DNA from: an uncultured Coriobacteriaceae bacterium
Lineage (GTDB): Bacteria; Actinomycetota; Coriobacteriia; Coriobacteriales; Eggerthellaceae
NCBI GenBank assembly: GCA_900539675.1
Contig: UQDJ01000029.1
Coordinates: 1-22,306, forward strand
Length of the DNA stretch: 22,306 bases
Direction of reading: 5' to 3'
The notes under the pieces are model-generated. The model was not told where the DNA came from. It saw nothing but the letters and a program-made list of their open reading frames with translations, and did not search any database. Positions 1 to 10,600 of the stretch are shown piece after piece. Each line of letters begins with the position of its first letter. The stretch's first letter is position 1. A program made the translations under genes and the position numbers.

Positions 1-3000
1 CGGATGAAGCGGAGGACTCCGATGACGTTGCGGCAGCCGGCGAGATTGTGTTCGGTGTGGATGACGACGGCGCCGCCGCCAACCTTAACGGGTTCGTCTG
101 GGGCTTTGATAACGATGGCCGCATGGGCAACGTGGATGAGACTAGTGCTCACGAACTCGATTCCCAAGCGTGGATCAATCAGAGCGAAAGCTCTTCTGAG
201 AAGGTCGTCGTGGCGGTCGTTGACGATGGCATAGATGCTGCCAATCCCGACTTGGAGCCGGTCATGTGGACGATGGATGAGGAGATGGAATCTAAACTCG
301 TCACCACGGGCAGGGAGGATGAGCACGGCTTCTACCGAGCGATTGTGCCGGGTGGTACGGGAACTTCAACCACCGGTATTACCAACTGGCATGGCACGCA
401 TGTGGCGGGCACCGTCGGTGCTGCCTGGAATGGTAAAGGCACTTCGGGCATTGCCTCGAACGTTGAGCTGATGTCGGTGCGGCACGCCAACATTCTTGCT
501 ACGGTTTTGGAGGGCTTTGGGTATGTGAGCCGGGCAATTGATGCAGGCGTAAATGTGCGCGTGACGAACAACTCCTGGACGATGGACCAAGGCGCGTGGC
601 GTTTGATTGACGCTGCCGTCACCGAGCTGGGGCAAAAGGGTGTTGTAAGCGTTTTCGCTGCCGGCAACTCTGATACCGACAACGATGCCGCCCACTTGGT
701 CACCACCAGGCTCGCTGATAACCCCTATGTGTTGGCGGTCGGCTCGTACCAGCCGGATGGCGAGCGATCAATCTCGTCCCAATACGGGCAGACCAGTATC
801 GACGTCATGGCTCCGGGAAGCACTATCCTTTCCACCTACGCCCATGACCATCCGGTCTATCTGGGCGAGGAAGATGAGGATGCCGTGCTGTACGAGAGCT
901 TTGACGGGGAAACCCTTGTGGGCCAAGGTGTGAAGGGCACCGATGGCACGGCGCTTTCCGGCGGCAAACAGGTGCTGTCGTTCTACGAGCAGGATCCTTT
1001 GCAGTCGGTCGGCGATGAGCCATCGGCTGAGCCGGTGAGCGTCGGCGAGGCATCGGATAAGGTAAAAACCTTCGACGGCACCTCAGCCTATCAATTTGAC
1101 TACGACCCCGCCTCTCCGAATGCAGGTCAGGCATACAGCACTGCCATCGATTTATCCGAGGTTGCAGAGAAGCCTCAGTACCTCAGCTATCGCTATGCGC
1201 TAGAAAACTCAACCGACGATCCTCTGCGTATCACTCTTGTCACTCCTGCTATTCGGGTGATCGATGACGAGGGGAACGCCAGCTGGATGGATCTGTCGGT
1301 GAACCAGGCGCAAGCCGGCTCGTCGTGGGGAGTCACTACGGCATCGTGGTCCGGCATGTCTGTTCCCTTGCCTGAGAACACGGATTGGGAGCATTTTCAG
1401 ATAAGGCTCAGGTTCCCGGTCATGGAGTTTTCGATGGTGGGCGGAAACCAAGCACCCGGAGCCGGCCTTCCCGGAACCGTGGTCGTTGACAGCATCGGGC
1501 TGGGACGCGACTGCGTTCCCTACACCTACATGGACGGCACCTCGATGGCTTCCCCTGCCGTCGCGGGCGCAGCGGCGGCGATTGCCGGCACGGGCAAGGC
1601 GGAGGTTGCGGGCGACCCGGCGAAATCCGCCGAGAAGCTTGCAGCCCTGGTGAAGGGCGCGGCGCAGCCTGACAAGCGCTATGCTGACATTTGCTCGACG
1701 GGAGGCTACGCCACAGTCGATGGAGCTGGCAACCCCGGCCCTGCGCTGACGAAGGTGGCCGATGCGGGCGACTCCGTGGTGCTGGAGGGCTATTTCTTCA
1801 CCAAGGATGCTCAGGCGACGATCGGCGATTCCCCGGCGCCTGTCATCGAGGCGAAGGACCTCGGCGATGGCAAGGTTGCTCTGAAGGTCAGCAAACTCGC
1901 CGGGTTTGCGGGCGGTCAGGTAACGGTTAGTGTGCAGCAGAACGACAAGCGCGCGATGGAGAAGGCAACGCTGTCCGCTTCGGCGACGTCTGAAGTCTCT
2001 GACCCTGAGGCATATTACGACCAGATGAACCTGCCGCTGTTCGAGGGTATTGAGGACTGGGGTGCCTGGCAGCTGGTGGGCTTTGATGGTAAGGTGTACG
2101 CGCTGCCGCGCGGAACGCAGGTGGACAGCCCGCTCGATCCTGGCTCAGAGTTGACCCATGATTCGATTCAGCGCTTCGACCCCTCCACGCAGCAGTGGGA
2201 GAAACTCATGCTGCCCGCCGAGGTGCTGGCAGAGGCGGGTCTGGATAACCCGGCGATAGTCGAGGACGTGACAGGAGCCACCATCGATGGCTCGCTGATT
2301 CTGCTGGTTCAAACCGGATCCACAAGCGCTTTTATTCGCTTGACCGCAGATAATGAGTGGGAGTCGTTGGGCTATTCCTTTATTTCCGTGTATGAAGGAC
2401 CCTATCTTGCTACCCTCGGTAACGATGGCGATGGCCTCTACCTGTTCGGTGGTGTGACGATGCAATCCTTATCTGCTCAGCAAGCGGGCTCTTCCAGTAT
2501 TCTGAAGGTCGATTTCGAGGGCAAACAGCTTATTGAGGCGGGTCAGTTGACCGGCGGTCGCATTCGTCCTCAGGTTGCTTTCGGTGACGGTATGTTTGTG
2601 GTTTCGGGCGGCATCAGTGCGTCCCCGAGTGTTCAGTTCGGTGGTGCGCAGGGTATTGAAGTAGTGGAGAAGGTTGATGGCGGCTACGATGCCGATGCGG
2701 ACAAGCCGATTGAGTCCTCGTGGGCTGGCACGCCGGTAGATTATACATCGCTTGTCACCGAGACGGGTCAGCTGTCGTGGGCCGCGGGTGCGGTGCGGGA
2801 TGGCTTTGCCGTCGCCGGACCCGACAGCGACAAGAAAAATGCTGACACCTACCTGCTCACGCCTTCGGGCGAGGGCGGCTCCTATGCGCTTTCGGCCTAC
2901 GAGAAGCAGGCTTCTGAACAGGAACTTCTGGTGCCAGCGGCGTTGGGGTACCGCGGCCACTTCTACGTGCTGGCGGCTGCGCAGAATGACCCTTACCGTA

Positions 3001-3308
3001 CGTTCAGCGCCACAGCAATGGAGACGGATCCGCAACCGGGTGATGCCCCGGAGGAATCGGGAGATGACAATCCCGACGAGATTCCCTGGACGGAATTGAC
3101 CCCAGCAACTCCGATTGATTCGACTTCAGGCGACGAGCCTTCGGCAGACGGTGACGGGCCGGAAGACGGCGGGCTAACCAAGCTCGCGAGAACAGGTGAC
3201 CCGCTGGATGCATGGGCGATGCCCGTCATCGTGTTAGCGGCAGCTCTTGCTGCTATCGTGGCAAGTGCAGGCACTGTCGTTGCACGCCGCAGGAAGGCAC
3301 GACGCTAG
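1..3308 (+). CDS. Cell-wall-anchored subtilisin-like serine protease (S8), 5' truncated
   Basis: The frame is open from base 3 to the TAG at 3306-3308, so the true start lies left of the window; GTG at 48 is only an internal codon. Counting that codon as residue 1, the S8 triad is Asp59 (VVDDGID, 222), His115 (HGTHVAG, 390) and Ser499 (GTSMASP, 1542), with oxyanion Asn207 in AAGN. About 230 residues (264-492) are inserted between APGSTILST and GTSMASP; they look like a beta-sandwich (ESFDGE start, DSIGL end). Behind the catalytic core come an IPT/TIG-like stretch (about 565-640) and Kelch-like repeats (about 650-980; RFDPSTQQWEKL, YLFGG, FVVSGG). The tail is an acidic Pro/Ser/Asp linker, LARTG (3183-3197), a hydrophobic segment and ARRRKARR. 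It should be a secreted endopeptidase attached by sortase. Sampled GC is higher than in the next gene. The protease call is firm; its substrate is unknown. Confidence 0.93.
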   Translation, partial: DEAEDSDDVAAAGEIVFGVDDDGAAANLNGFVWGFDNDGRMGNVDETSAHELDSQAWINQSESSSEKVVVAVVDDGIDAANPDLEPVMWTMDEEMESKLVTTGREDEHGFYRAIVPGGTGTSTTGITNWHGTHVAGTVGAAWNGKGTSGIASNVELMSVRHANILATVLEGFGYVSRAIDAGVNVRVTNNSWTMDQGAWRLIDAAVTELGQKGVVSVFAAGNSDTDNDAAHLVTTRLADNPYVLAVGSYQPDGERSISSQYGQTSIDVMAPGSTILSTYAHDHPVYLGEEDEDAVLYESFDGETLVGQGVKGTDGTALSGGKQVLSFYEQDPLQSVGDEPSAEPVSVGEASDKVKTFDGTSAYQFDYDPASPNAGQAYSTAIDLSEVAEKPQYLSYRYALENSTDDPLRITLVTPAIRVIDDEGNASWMDLSVNQAQAGSSWGVTTASWSGMSVPLPENTDWEHFQIRLRFPVMEFSMVGGNQAPGAGLPGTVVVDSIGLGRDCVPYTYMDGTSMASPAVAGAAAAIAGTGKAEVAGDPAKSAEKLAALVKGAAQPDKRYADICSTGGYATVDGAGNPGPALTKVADAGDSVVLEGYFFTKDAQATIGDSPAPVIEAKDLGDGKVALKVSKLAGFAGGQVTVSVQQNDKRAMEKATLSASATSEVSDPEAYYDQMNLPLFEGIEDWGAWQLVGFDGKVYALPRGTQVDSPLDPGSELTHDSIQRFDPSTQQWEKLMLPAEVLAEAGLDNPAIVEDVTGATIDGSLILLVQTGSTSAFIRLTADNEWESLGYSFISVYEGPYLATLGNDGDGLYLFGGVTMQSLSAQQAGSSSILKVDFEGKQLIEAGQLTGGRIRPQVAFGDGMFVVSGGISASPSVQFGGAQGIEVVEKVDGGYDADADKPIESSWAGTPVDYTSLVTETGQLSWAAGAVRDGFAVAGPDSDKKNADTYLLTPSGEGGSYALSAYEKQASEQELLVPAALGYRGHFYVLAAAQNDPYRTFSATAMETDPQPGDAPEESGDDNPDEIPWTELTPATPIDSTSGDEPSADGDGPEDGGLTKLARTGDPLDAWAMPVIVLAAALAAIVASAGTVVARRRKARR

Positions 3309-3367
3309 CGTCTGACCTCTGCGAAGGGGTTTGCTGCAAAATAACGTTGCCGGTAAAGGGCTGGTAG

Positions 3368-3407
3368 CGAAAATAGGAGGGCGCCTTCGAGCGCCCTCCT
3401 ATTTTCG
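3368..3407 (+). terminator. Strong hairpin terminator after the subtilase gene
   Basis: A perfect 17-bp stem pairs 3368-3384 with 3391-3407 around a six-base loop (CTTCGA). The stem starts with four A and ends with four T, so it could work on both strands, although no long T run follows beyond the stem. It lies 60 bases past the subtilase stop. Confidence 0.85.
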
Positions 3408-3698
3408 GGGCGCCTACGGCGGTTGCGGGCGGCTTCGCGCTCGCTGGCCTAAAGCAACGAGGTGCTTTTAGCTTTTAGGTAGCGGTTCGGCGATAGCGGG
3501 TATCTATCTGTCTTACGCTGTAATGAATAAACAACAATATAAAGCTATAAGGATCCTCTGAATACAGCTGTACTGGCATGCGCTCTGGCAGGAATTATGT
3601 AGGGGTGTGCTTGTACCAAGGGAATGCCAGATCAACTGACCCAAATATGACTGATATGTGTTTATCCCATAGCGCCAATTGAAGCTTGTCAGGTAAGC

Positions 3699-3726
3699 TT
3701 GCAAAGCATAAAGATGGTGTTAAGAT
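3699..3726 (+). promoter_or_regulatory. Candidate promoter for the giant surface-protein gene
   Basis: TTGCAA (3699-3704) and TAAGAT (3721-3726) are separated by 16 bases; each matches the sigma-70 consensus at four of six positions. This would put transcription start about 30 bases before the ATG at 3763. It is the best pair seen in the gap, but weak. Confidence 0.3.
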
Positions 3727-3746
3727 GAATGATTATGCTGTAATGC

Positions 3747-3759
3747 TACTAATTTAGTA
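3747..3759. promoter_or_regulatory. Small palindrome just upstream of the start codon
   Basis: TACTAA and TTAGTA flank a single T, giving a 13-base palindrome that ends three bases before the ATG at 3763. It occupies the place where a Shine-Dalgarno sequence would be expected; none is visible. It could be an operator or chance in AT-rich sequence. Confidence 0.25.
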
Positions 3760-3762
3760 ACA

Positions 3763-4680
3763 ATGAATGGGCCCTATATGAAACACCGCCGCAAAAGACA
3801 GAGTTCCATCCTTTCTTTCCACGTGAAACGCTCCAGCTTGTTTAAAGTTGTGCTTGTGTTCGCGTTTGCTGCGTTGCTTGTGTTTCCGGTCTGTGCGTTT
3901 GCTTCCGAGGGCGAGGATAACAATCCCTTTGCTGGTGCAGCGCATGCAGTTATGTCGTTTTTTGGATTGGAAGACAGTCTAGACAACAGTGCTTCTTCGG
4001 AATCCAAAGTTGCTGATCCTTCAACAGCCAACACGTATATCAATGTTGATAACGCTGGTCTTGGTGCTGATGCATCAACTCGTTATAACGGTCGCATTTG
4101 GGTGGATAAGTCAGTAAACACGCAAGATGTGACGTATGTTGATGGAAAGTCTGCTTTTTCGCTTAATAAAGACAATGGCGATGACTTTTTAGTCACGCAT
4201 TCGGCGCTGGGAACTGCGACGCGAGAAACGTTTGAAGTATCGACTCCTATCGATACCGCCATAGCTATCGATCTTTCACCAAAGTGCAACGACAGCCTAG
4301 ACAAGACAGCTGAAAATCCAACGGGTGATGGCAAGCTACAGACTATGCTCACCGCAACTCAAGATGCGATTAACGACCTTATGGAGGCAGGGGATAATAA
4401 TCGTGTAACGCTCGTTGGCTTTTCGAACCAGGCAAGGGTTTTACTTAAGCTTGGTCACTATGAGCCAGGCAGCATAAAACTTGAGGTAGCTGCAGGCGAA
4501 AGTGGGGACAATGCTCCTGAAAAGCAACGCAGCGTTGTAGTTAAAGTAAATGATGAGGTAGTAGATACCTTCCCTGTTGCCCAGCTTGCGGGTAGTAACG
4601 TTAACAAGTATACGCAGATGGGGGGTCTATACCGCCCTGAACGAATTGCTTCAAGTGCCAACGAGCGATTTGACGGTTAA
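3763..4680 (+). CDS. N-terminal fragment of giant vWA/Spy0128 surface adhesin (frameshifted)
   Basis: This 305-codon frame encodes the secretion signal and the first half of the vWA-like head. ATG at 3763 or 3778 could start it; neither has a clear ribosome site. The second gives MKHRRKRQ, a basic n-region, followed by a hydrophobic core (VVLVFAFAALLVFPV) and a likely cleavage after AFA. The segment with YNGRIWVDKSV and FLVTHSALG is typical of the region ahead of the vWA fold in large Gram-positive surface proteins. The first MIDAS strand reads AIAIDLSPK, so the DxSxS motif has Lys in the last position. Homology to the vWA fold continues to TQMG at 4612-4623, then jumps to the next frame; the last roughly 18 residues here are out-of-frame sequence ending at TAA 4678-4680. 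If expressed alone it would be a secreted fragment without anchor or stalk. Confidence 0.8.
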   Translation: MNGPYMKHRRKRQSSILSFHVKRSSLFKVVLVFAFAALLVFPVCAFASEGEDNNPFAGAAHAVMSFFGLEDSLDNSASSESKVADPSTANTYINVDNAGLGADASTRYNGRIWVDKSVNTQDVTYVDGKSAFSLNKDNGDDFLVTHSALGTATRETFEVSTPIDTAIAIDLSPKCNDSLDKTAENPTGDGKLQTMLTATQDAINDLMEAGDNNRVTLVGFSNQARVLLKLGHYEPGSIKLEVAAGESGDNAPEKQRSVVVKVNDEVVDTFPVAQLAGSNVNKYTQMGGLYRPERIASSANERFDG

Positions 4681-7600
4681 AGTTAACGATCAAGAGTTTC
4701 ACCGAGAACCTGCAATGTTACTCATGAGCGAAGGGGAGCCAAAGATTGGCAGTACCTGGGTATATAAACCTGAAGCGAATAATGTGAGTTTGACCCAGGT
4801 CCCTCGCACTAAAAGCTATAAGGGTACGAGCTGGGATGGTGATGACGAACCTAATATTAAAAAGTATGCGCTTGATTCGCATGATGAACGTTATGCTCAA
4901 ACCTTTGCAACCATGATGTCAGCTGGATATTGGAAGAAGGAAGTATCTAAACATTACAGCGAAGATGCAAATGATCCCACCAAGCATCCTGTTCATTTTT
5001 ATACTGTTGCTATTGATGAGAATTACGCTGATTCACCAAGCTTGGCCGAAATTGCCCTGAATCCTTCTGGTGCGGTTAAAAGCGCCGAAAGTAAGCAGAA
5101 CGGAACTATGGCCGAACGCTTTAAGTATCTGATAAAGACGCTGTTTAAAGAAGGTGAGGTCCGGGTTCAAAGTGGCCTACTTACTTCCAATGCATTGCAG
5201 GAGCGCTGGATGCATTTCAATGCCAAAAACGGCATTACCGAGCAGGATTTCTACTACAACGATGCGCGCTACCTTATTAACGACCAAGAAGGCGATGCTA
5301 AATACGAATGGGATCGAATCCTTGGCAGTGTGGTAAGCGAAATAACTTCCGTGTCCCCGCAGGCTCCCACCCAGGTAACTGATGAAGGGGAAGCAGCTTC
5401 GGGTTATGTTACCTATACCGACCCCATTGGCCAGTACATGGAAGTGAAGGATGTTAAGGGTTTAGTTTATGCCGATAACGTCTATCACTACAGCGAGACG
5501 AAATCGAATACTACGTCATACCCTAAACGATATGTGTTTGAAGGTACGGTAGCTAATGGCGTATATCCTTCGGGGGATCTGAAGGACCTTATTGTTGAAG
5601 TAACCTGCGATGACAAGGGTAACGAAACGATGACCGTAAAAGTTCCGGCATCGCTGCTGCCTGTGCGCATCAATACGCTGACAGTGGATACGACCGCAGA
5701 ACAGAATGTGGTCAAAAATGCCGCAAGCAATGTAATGCCATTGCGCGTATGCTATTCGGTAGGGGCTAAAGAAGACATTCTTACCACGTCCGACGACGGT
5801 ACTCGTTCTGTTGACCTGTCGAAGCTCGATGCCGATTACGTGCAGTCCCACTATCATGAGGACACCGATTCAATAGATTTGTACGGTGGCAACTATTCTT
5901 CTAAAACTGCAGGTTCGATAGACAAACCAAACAGCGATAGTTCGCAGACGGTAGGCGATGCCTCTGTGCAATTTACCCCTGCCGAAACCAACCCGTTCTT
6001 CTATCTGACTGAAAATGCGCCGCTGTATTACGACAAGGAATGTAGCAAGCCAGTAACTGATAAGCCGGTAGCGGGCACACGCTATTACTTCAAGATTAAT
6101 TATTACAACGGTACACAGAAAGTGGATGCGGTTATCGAACGTGATGGCAAGTATCTCACAGAGCAGGGTTACGGTAATCCGGCCGTCGAGGAGATTAACG
6201 GTCAATGGGTGTTCACCAAGGGCTCTATCCGACTTGGCAACCTTAATGTGTTCCAGATTTCCAAAGAGCAAAACTCCGGTGGTGCTGCAGCGGGAACCAA
6301 TATGAACCCAACACAGACGGCTGATACTGTGCGCTACCCTGTCTACAACGATAAGGCATCGGGCGACTTATTCAGCTTTACGGTATACCTTGGCAACAAT
6401 GGGCGCATGACGCTTCCAGCAGCGCAAGCACTCGGCGTGTCTAAACAGGTTATCTCCGACGAGGGGATGAATGCCCCCGGCACTGATTTTTCGTATGAAT
6501 TGACCGTTGAAGGACATCAGAACCAAACCTTTGGCGGCATTGAATACAGCTCAACGGATAAGGCAACGCCCTTCACTGGCAGGTTTGATGGCAAGGGATC
6601 TTATCAGTTCAAGCTCAAAGATGGCGAACATATTGAATTTTATGGCCTTGAAGGGTCAAAGTACACGATCACCGAAGCAGAAGAACAACCCGAGGGTTTT
6701 TCGCTCGAAAAGGTTGAACGCATTGAGGGCCTAGGGGATAGTGCAACTTCCACGCCGGTAACAGATGATGAGGGAAACGCAGTTCACGAAGTTTCGGGAA
6801 CGCTTGGTGATAAGGATGTTCAGGTGGCGTTCACCAACCGCTATGCAACTTCGGCCACAATCGATGTGGCACACGCACTCAACATCACCAAAGCGTTGAC
6901 AGGTCTACCGTCAAAAACGCACGAATTCACTGATCAGGATACCTTCACGTTCAGGATGGTTGCGTCATCATCCAATGCCACAGCGCCGCTGCCCTATGAC
7001 AAGGACAGCGTTACTGCGACTATCAAGGCGGCAGACTTGAAGCAGGGAACCGGCGACGCAGAAGATGTCTATTCGGCTTCGACCAGCTTGGGTTCGAATA
7101 TCACGTTCACCAAGCCGGGTGAATATCGCTACATAATTACTGAAGATGAGCCAAATGGGGCAGATCGCGTATTGGGCGTGCATTACGACAAGACCCAGTA
7201 CTACTTAGATATTGTCATTGTTCAAGATAAGAAAACCCATAAGCTTTGCCTCGCAACGCCTGAGGAAATTGCACAGATGAAACAGTCCGGCGAGCTTGAT
7301 ACTAAAATCCCTTACTCCACCAACCCTTATCTTGAAAGGGGTGTCAACAGCTCGTTTAGTCAGGTTGATTCAATCGTATTTTCGAACAACTACGATCTTG
7401 AAAAGGCAACGCTTAAACTGACGGGCACCAAAAAGCTGTTGGTGACCAACAGCGACTATAAAATCAATTCAGGCGATTTCCAATTCAAAATCGAAGCGCT
7501 CGGCACCGTTGGAGAAAGTAGCTGGGACAACCCAACAAAAGATGATAGCCAGCCTCTTCCTACGGATGGGGGCATTGACGGAAACCACACCATGGTGGCT

Positions 7601-10600
7601 AACATCGGCGGGGGAACCGTTCAATTTGGCACCATGACCTTCACCAAAGAGATGGTGGACAAATGCTATCTGTACCGTATTTCAGAGGTGATCCCTGATG
7701 AAGCCACTAACCCTGCGGTGTCAGGCAACAAGAAATATGGCGACTCTGCTACTACGCAGGATGAGCGAGATCAAAAAGGATGGCAGGCAAACGGCATAAC
7801 CTACGATGCTGCGCAGTACATTACGGTGTCGGTGAGTGCAGCGCGCAATGATGCGGGGGAAGATACCGGCTTTGTCGCCTGCACCGTAACAAACAAAGAA
7901 GACGGATCCTCGTCGTTCACGTTTGAGAACAAATATCAGCCTCAGGCGGCAACGCTTGGCGGGGGTATTTCTGTTCAGAAAACGCTTGATGGTCGCGAAT
8001 TCAAGACAGACGACAAGTTTTCATTCAAGGTAGAAAATACTGCTTCACCTGCTGGTGTGGGCACCGTATTGCCTGAGGGAACCAGTGGCAATGCGGCAGT
8101 TGTTGCAGTGACACCCGATGCTGAAAACCCCCAGGTGGCTCATGGTGCAACTGGCCCCATAACGTTTCCTTGTGCCGGTATTTATGAATACCAGATAACC
8201 GAACAGCTCCCTGAAGATGATTCAGGTTTGGCCGGAGTGCAAAGTAACGGCATCACCTATGATGGGCACACTTCAAAAGTGCGTATTGAAGTGACTGAAG
8301 ATCATAAAAGTGGCAGCCTGACAGTGGAAGGCATCACCTATGACAATCAGTCTGCTACCACCGAAGCCGATAAAAATGTCACGACCGCAGCAGCGTTTAC
8401 CAATATCTATAAGGCTATTTTCAATGGAGAATTAGATAAGGTACCAGCAACTAAGGTGCTTACTGGTCGTTCTATTGAAGCGGGTGAATTCTACCTTACC
8501 GTTACCGGCGAGAATCTATCAAAGACGATAGCCATTCCGGCGGCACAAGCAAATAACAGTGGCCAAGCAACCTCTAGCATAGATAATCTTTTGGATGGCT
8601 TATCGTTTGATAAGCCAGGTACCTACACTTATACCGTGAGCGAGCAACAAGGTGTACGCAAGGGCGTCACCTACTCTAAGGCGGTATGGCACGTAACTAT
8701 CGAAGTCACGGATAATGACGGCACAGGTGTGCTTACTGCTAGCAAGCCTACCGTGGAACGTATCACTGATGAAGACACCGGGAAAACATTGGTCACCCCC
8801 GTCCAAGACTCTATTCAGTTCAAGAATGCGTACGCTCCGCTTTCGGTAGAAGTTTCAGCCGCTTCTTTTGCGGGTTCTAAAACCTTGACGGGTCGCGCAA
8901 TGGAAGCGGGAGAATTCCACTTCACTCTTGCCGGCGGAGACGATGCAACCAAAAAAGCTATTGAGAGTGGTGCTATCAGCCTGACGCCGGGCGCCGGTGA
9001 TCCGGCGCAAGGACAAGTCAGCCTGATGCCGGCTGCCGGTGATCCGGCGCAAGGAAAACTGCAGACGGTAGCCGTTCCTTCAACAAAGACTGATGAGGGC
9101 AAGTCGGCTGCGTTTAATTTTGGTGATGGTGAAGTTACATTTAAGTCTCCCGGTAGCTATACGTTTGCAATAAATGAGACCGATGATAAGGGCAATCCTG
9201 TTCCTGAACAGGATGCCGGTACGGGACTTACTTACGACACGCATATCGGGGTTGTTCGCGTTGAGGTAGTGGACGTTGCCGGACAACTGATGGCAACGGT
9301 AACGCCGGGTGAAGAAAAAGAATCCTGTGATTTTACCAACTCTTATAAGCCCGAGCCTTTGGCTGCACCACTTCCAGCTGGTGCGGTATCGGTTCAAGAT
9401 GAAAGTAAAGAATTGGTTGTGCAGGCTGGGCAATTCCAGGTAGTCATGCATCAGGTAGGAGGGGATAGCCTGCTGCCTTCGGGTGAGGGCATCCAAACTG
9501 AATCTGTGCTCAAGAATGCGGATGCCGCTGTTATTACTAATACCCAGGAAGACTGGACCGATAACGACAATGGGCATGTTTGGAATTATTCGTTTGGTAA
9601 GAATCTCACTTTCGACCATGCCGGCACCTATGTCTACAACATCACTTTGCGCCAGACCGAAAAGCTGCCACTGTGCGTACAGGTAAATCCTACAGGAACG
9701 TCGTATAAAGTTACCTACGAAGTGGTTGATCAGGGTGGCAAGTTGGCGCTTGCCAATAACGACCCTGAGGTTGAAGTTATCAGCTTGTATTCTGATCAGG
9801 CGCCTTTGCTTGAGCCTTCGATTGATGAACTAGATTTTAACAATGTGCATACTGTTAACGAGGTGTTTGGATCACTGCAGGTCGTGAAACAGCTCGACGG
9901 TCGCCCATTTAAAGAAGTTAAAGAAGGCCAAGATGGCGATGTCTTCAAGTTCCATGTAAAACTGACCGCGCTTGGCAATGATGGCGAGGCTGTCTCTAAA
10001 GACAATCTTCCTGGCATATTCAATAGCGATATCAAGTTCGAGAACTCAACGGGCTACGACTCAACAAATGGTGTTATTGAGGGAGATGTGACTATTAAGC
10101 CCACAGCCCAAGATGGCAACAAATATACCGTCTTTACGGGCCAGTATGCCTACAAGGTTCCCGGCACCTACACCTATGCGATCACGGAATATGCTAACGG
10201 TTTGCATGGCGGTGTGAGCGCTGACCCCAAATCTCACTCTATTAAGGTCGAAGTCACCAATCCGCCAGATAGTAATATCAACCAGGGTAGCAGTTCGGCT
10301 AACAACACCAATCAGGGTACTAATGCAGATAGCCCTGAGGTTGGACATGGGCACAATCTGCAGCTTCAAACCTATATTGATGACAAACTGATTGATACCA
10401 CTATACCTACGCTGACTATCACCAATACCTATAAGACGAAAACTGATAAAGCTGACGTATCGCTTTCGGCAACTAACAAGGTTCAAGGACATAGCTTTGA
10501 AGCAGGCGATTTTTCAGCGCAGATTTTCGATTTGAATCAGGGAGATCATCTTCCTTCGGTAGTGTCGCCTGATGCGTGGGGTGCATCGAGCGAAGATGGT

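Larger units (their letters stand above)
3408..3762. other. Gene-poor intergenic stretch before the giant surface-protein gene
   Basis: I see no convincing coding frame, tRNA or mobile element. Base composition falls from GC-rich to AT-richer at about 3450-3500. A small imperfect hairpin (CTAAAGCA at 3449-3456 with TGCTTTTAG at 3463-3471, one bulge) may be a weak second terminator. The right end holds the candidate promoter and palindrome listed separately. The 63-codon minus-strand frame here has no visible start signal or recognisable content. Confidence 0.5.

Noticed and set aside
48..50. GTG at 48 as the true start of the subtilase
   Set aside because: The frame stays open to the left edge with plausible coding sequence (DEAEDSDDVAAAGEIVFG), and secretion and propeptide regions are missing.
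3408..3762. tRNA, insertion sequence or attachment site in the gap before the giant gene
   Set aside because: I found no cloverleaf arms, transposase remnants, terminal inverted repeats or flanking direct repeats.
4577..4625. Independent translation of the large fibre frame from TTG 4577
   Set aside because: There is no well-spaced ribosome site, the start would fall inside the vWA fold, and the product would have no signal peptide although it carries a wall anchor.
4577..4680. Programmed -1 ribosomal frameshifting
   Set aside because: The second frame is reached by a +1 (or -2) shift; a -1 slip leads to the third frame. There is no typical X XXY YYZ heptamer with a downstream structure in the right register.
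9080..9619. 179-codon minus-strand frame, and other long antisense frames (for example 2469-3035, 12544-12990, 21498-20998)
   Set aside because: They lie wholly within genes with clear domain content, lack ribosome sites and recognisable motifs, and are expected in open antisense frames of repetitive or GC-rich genes.
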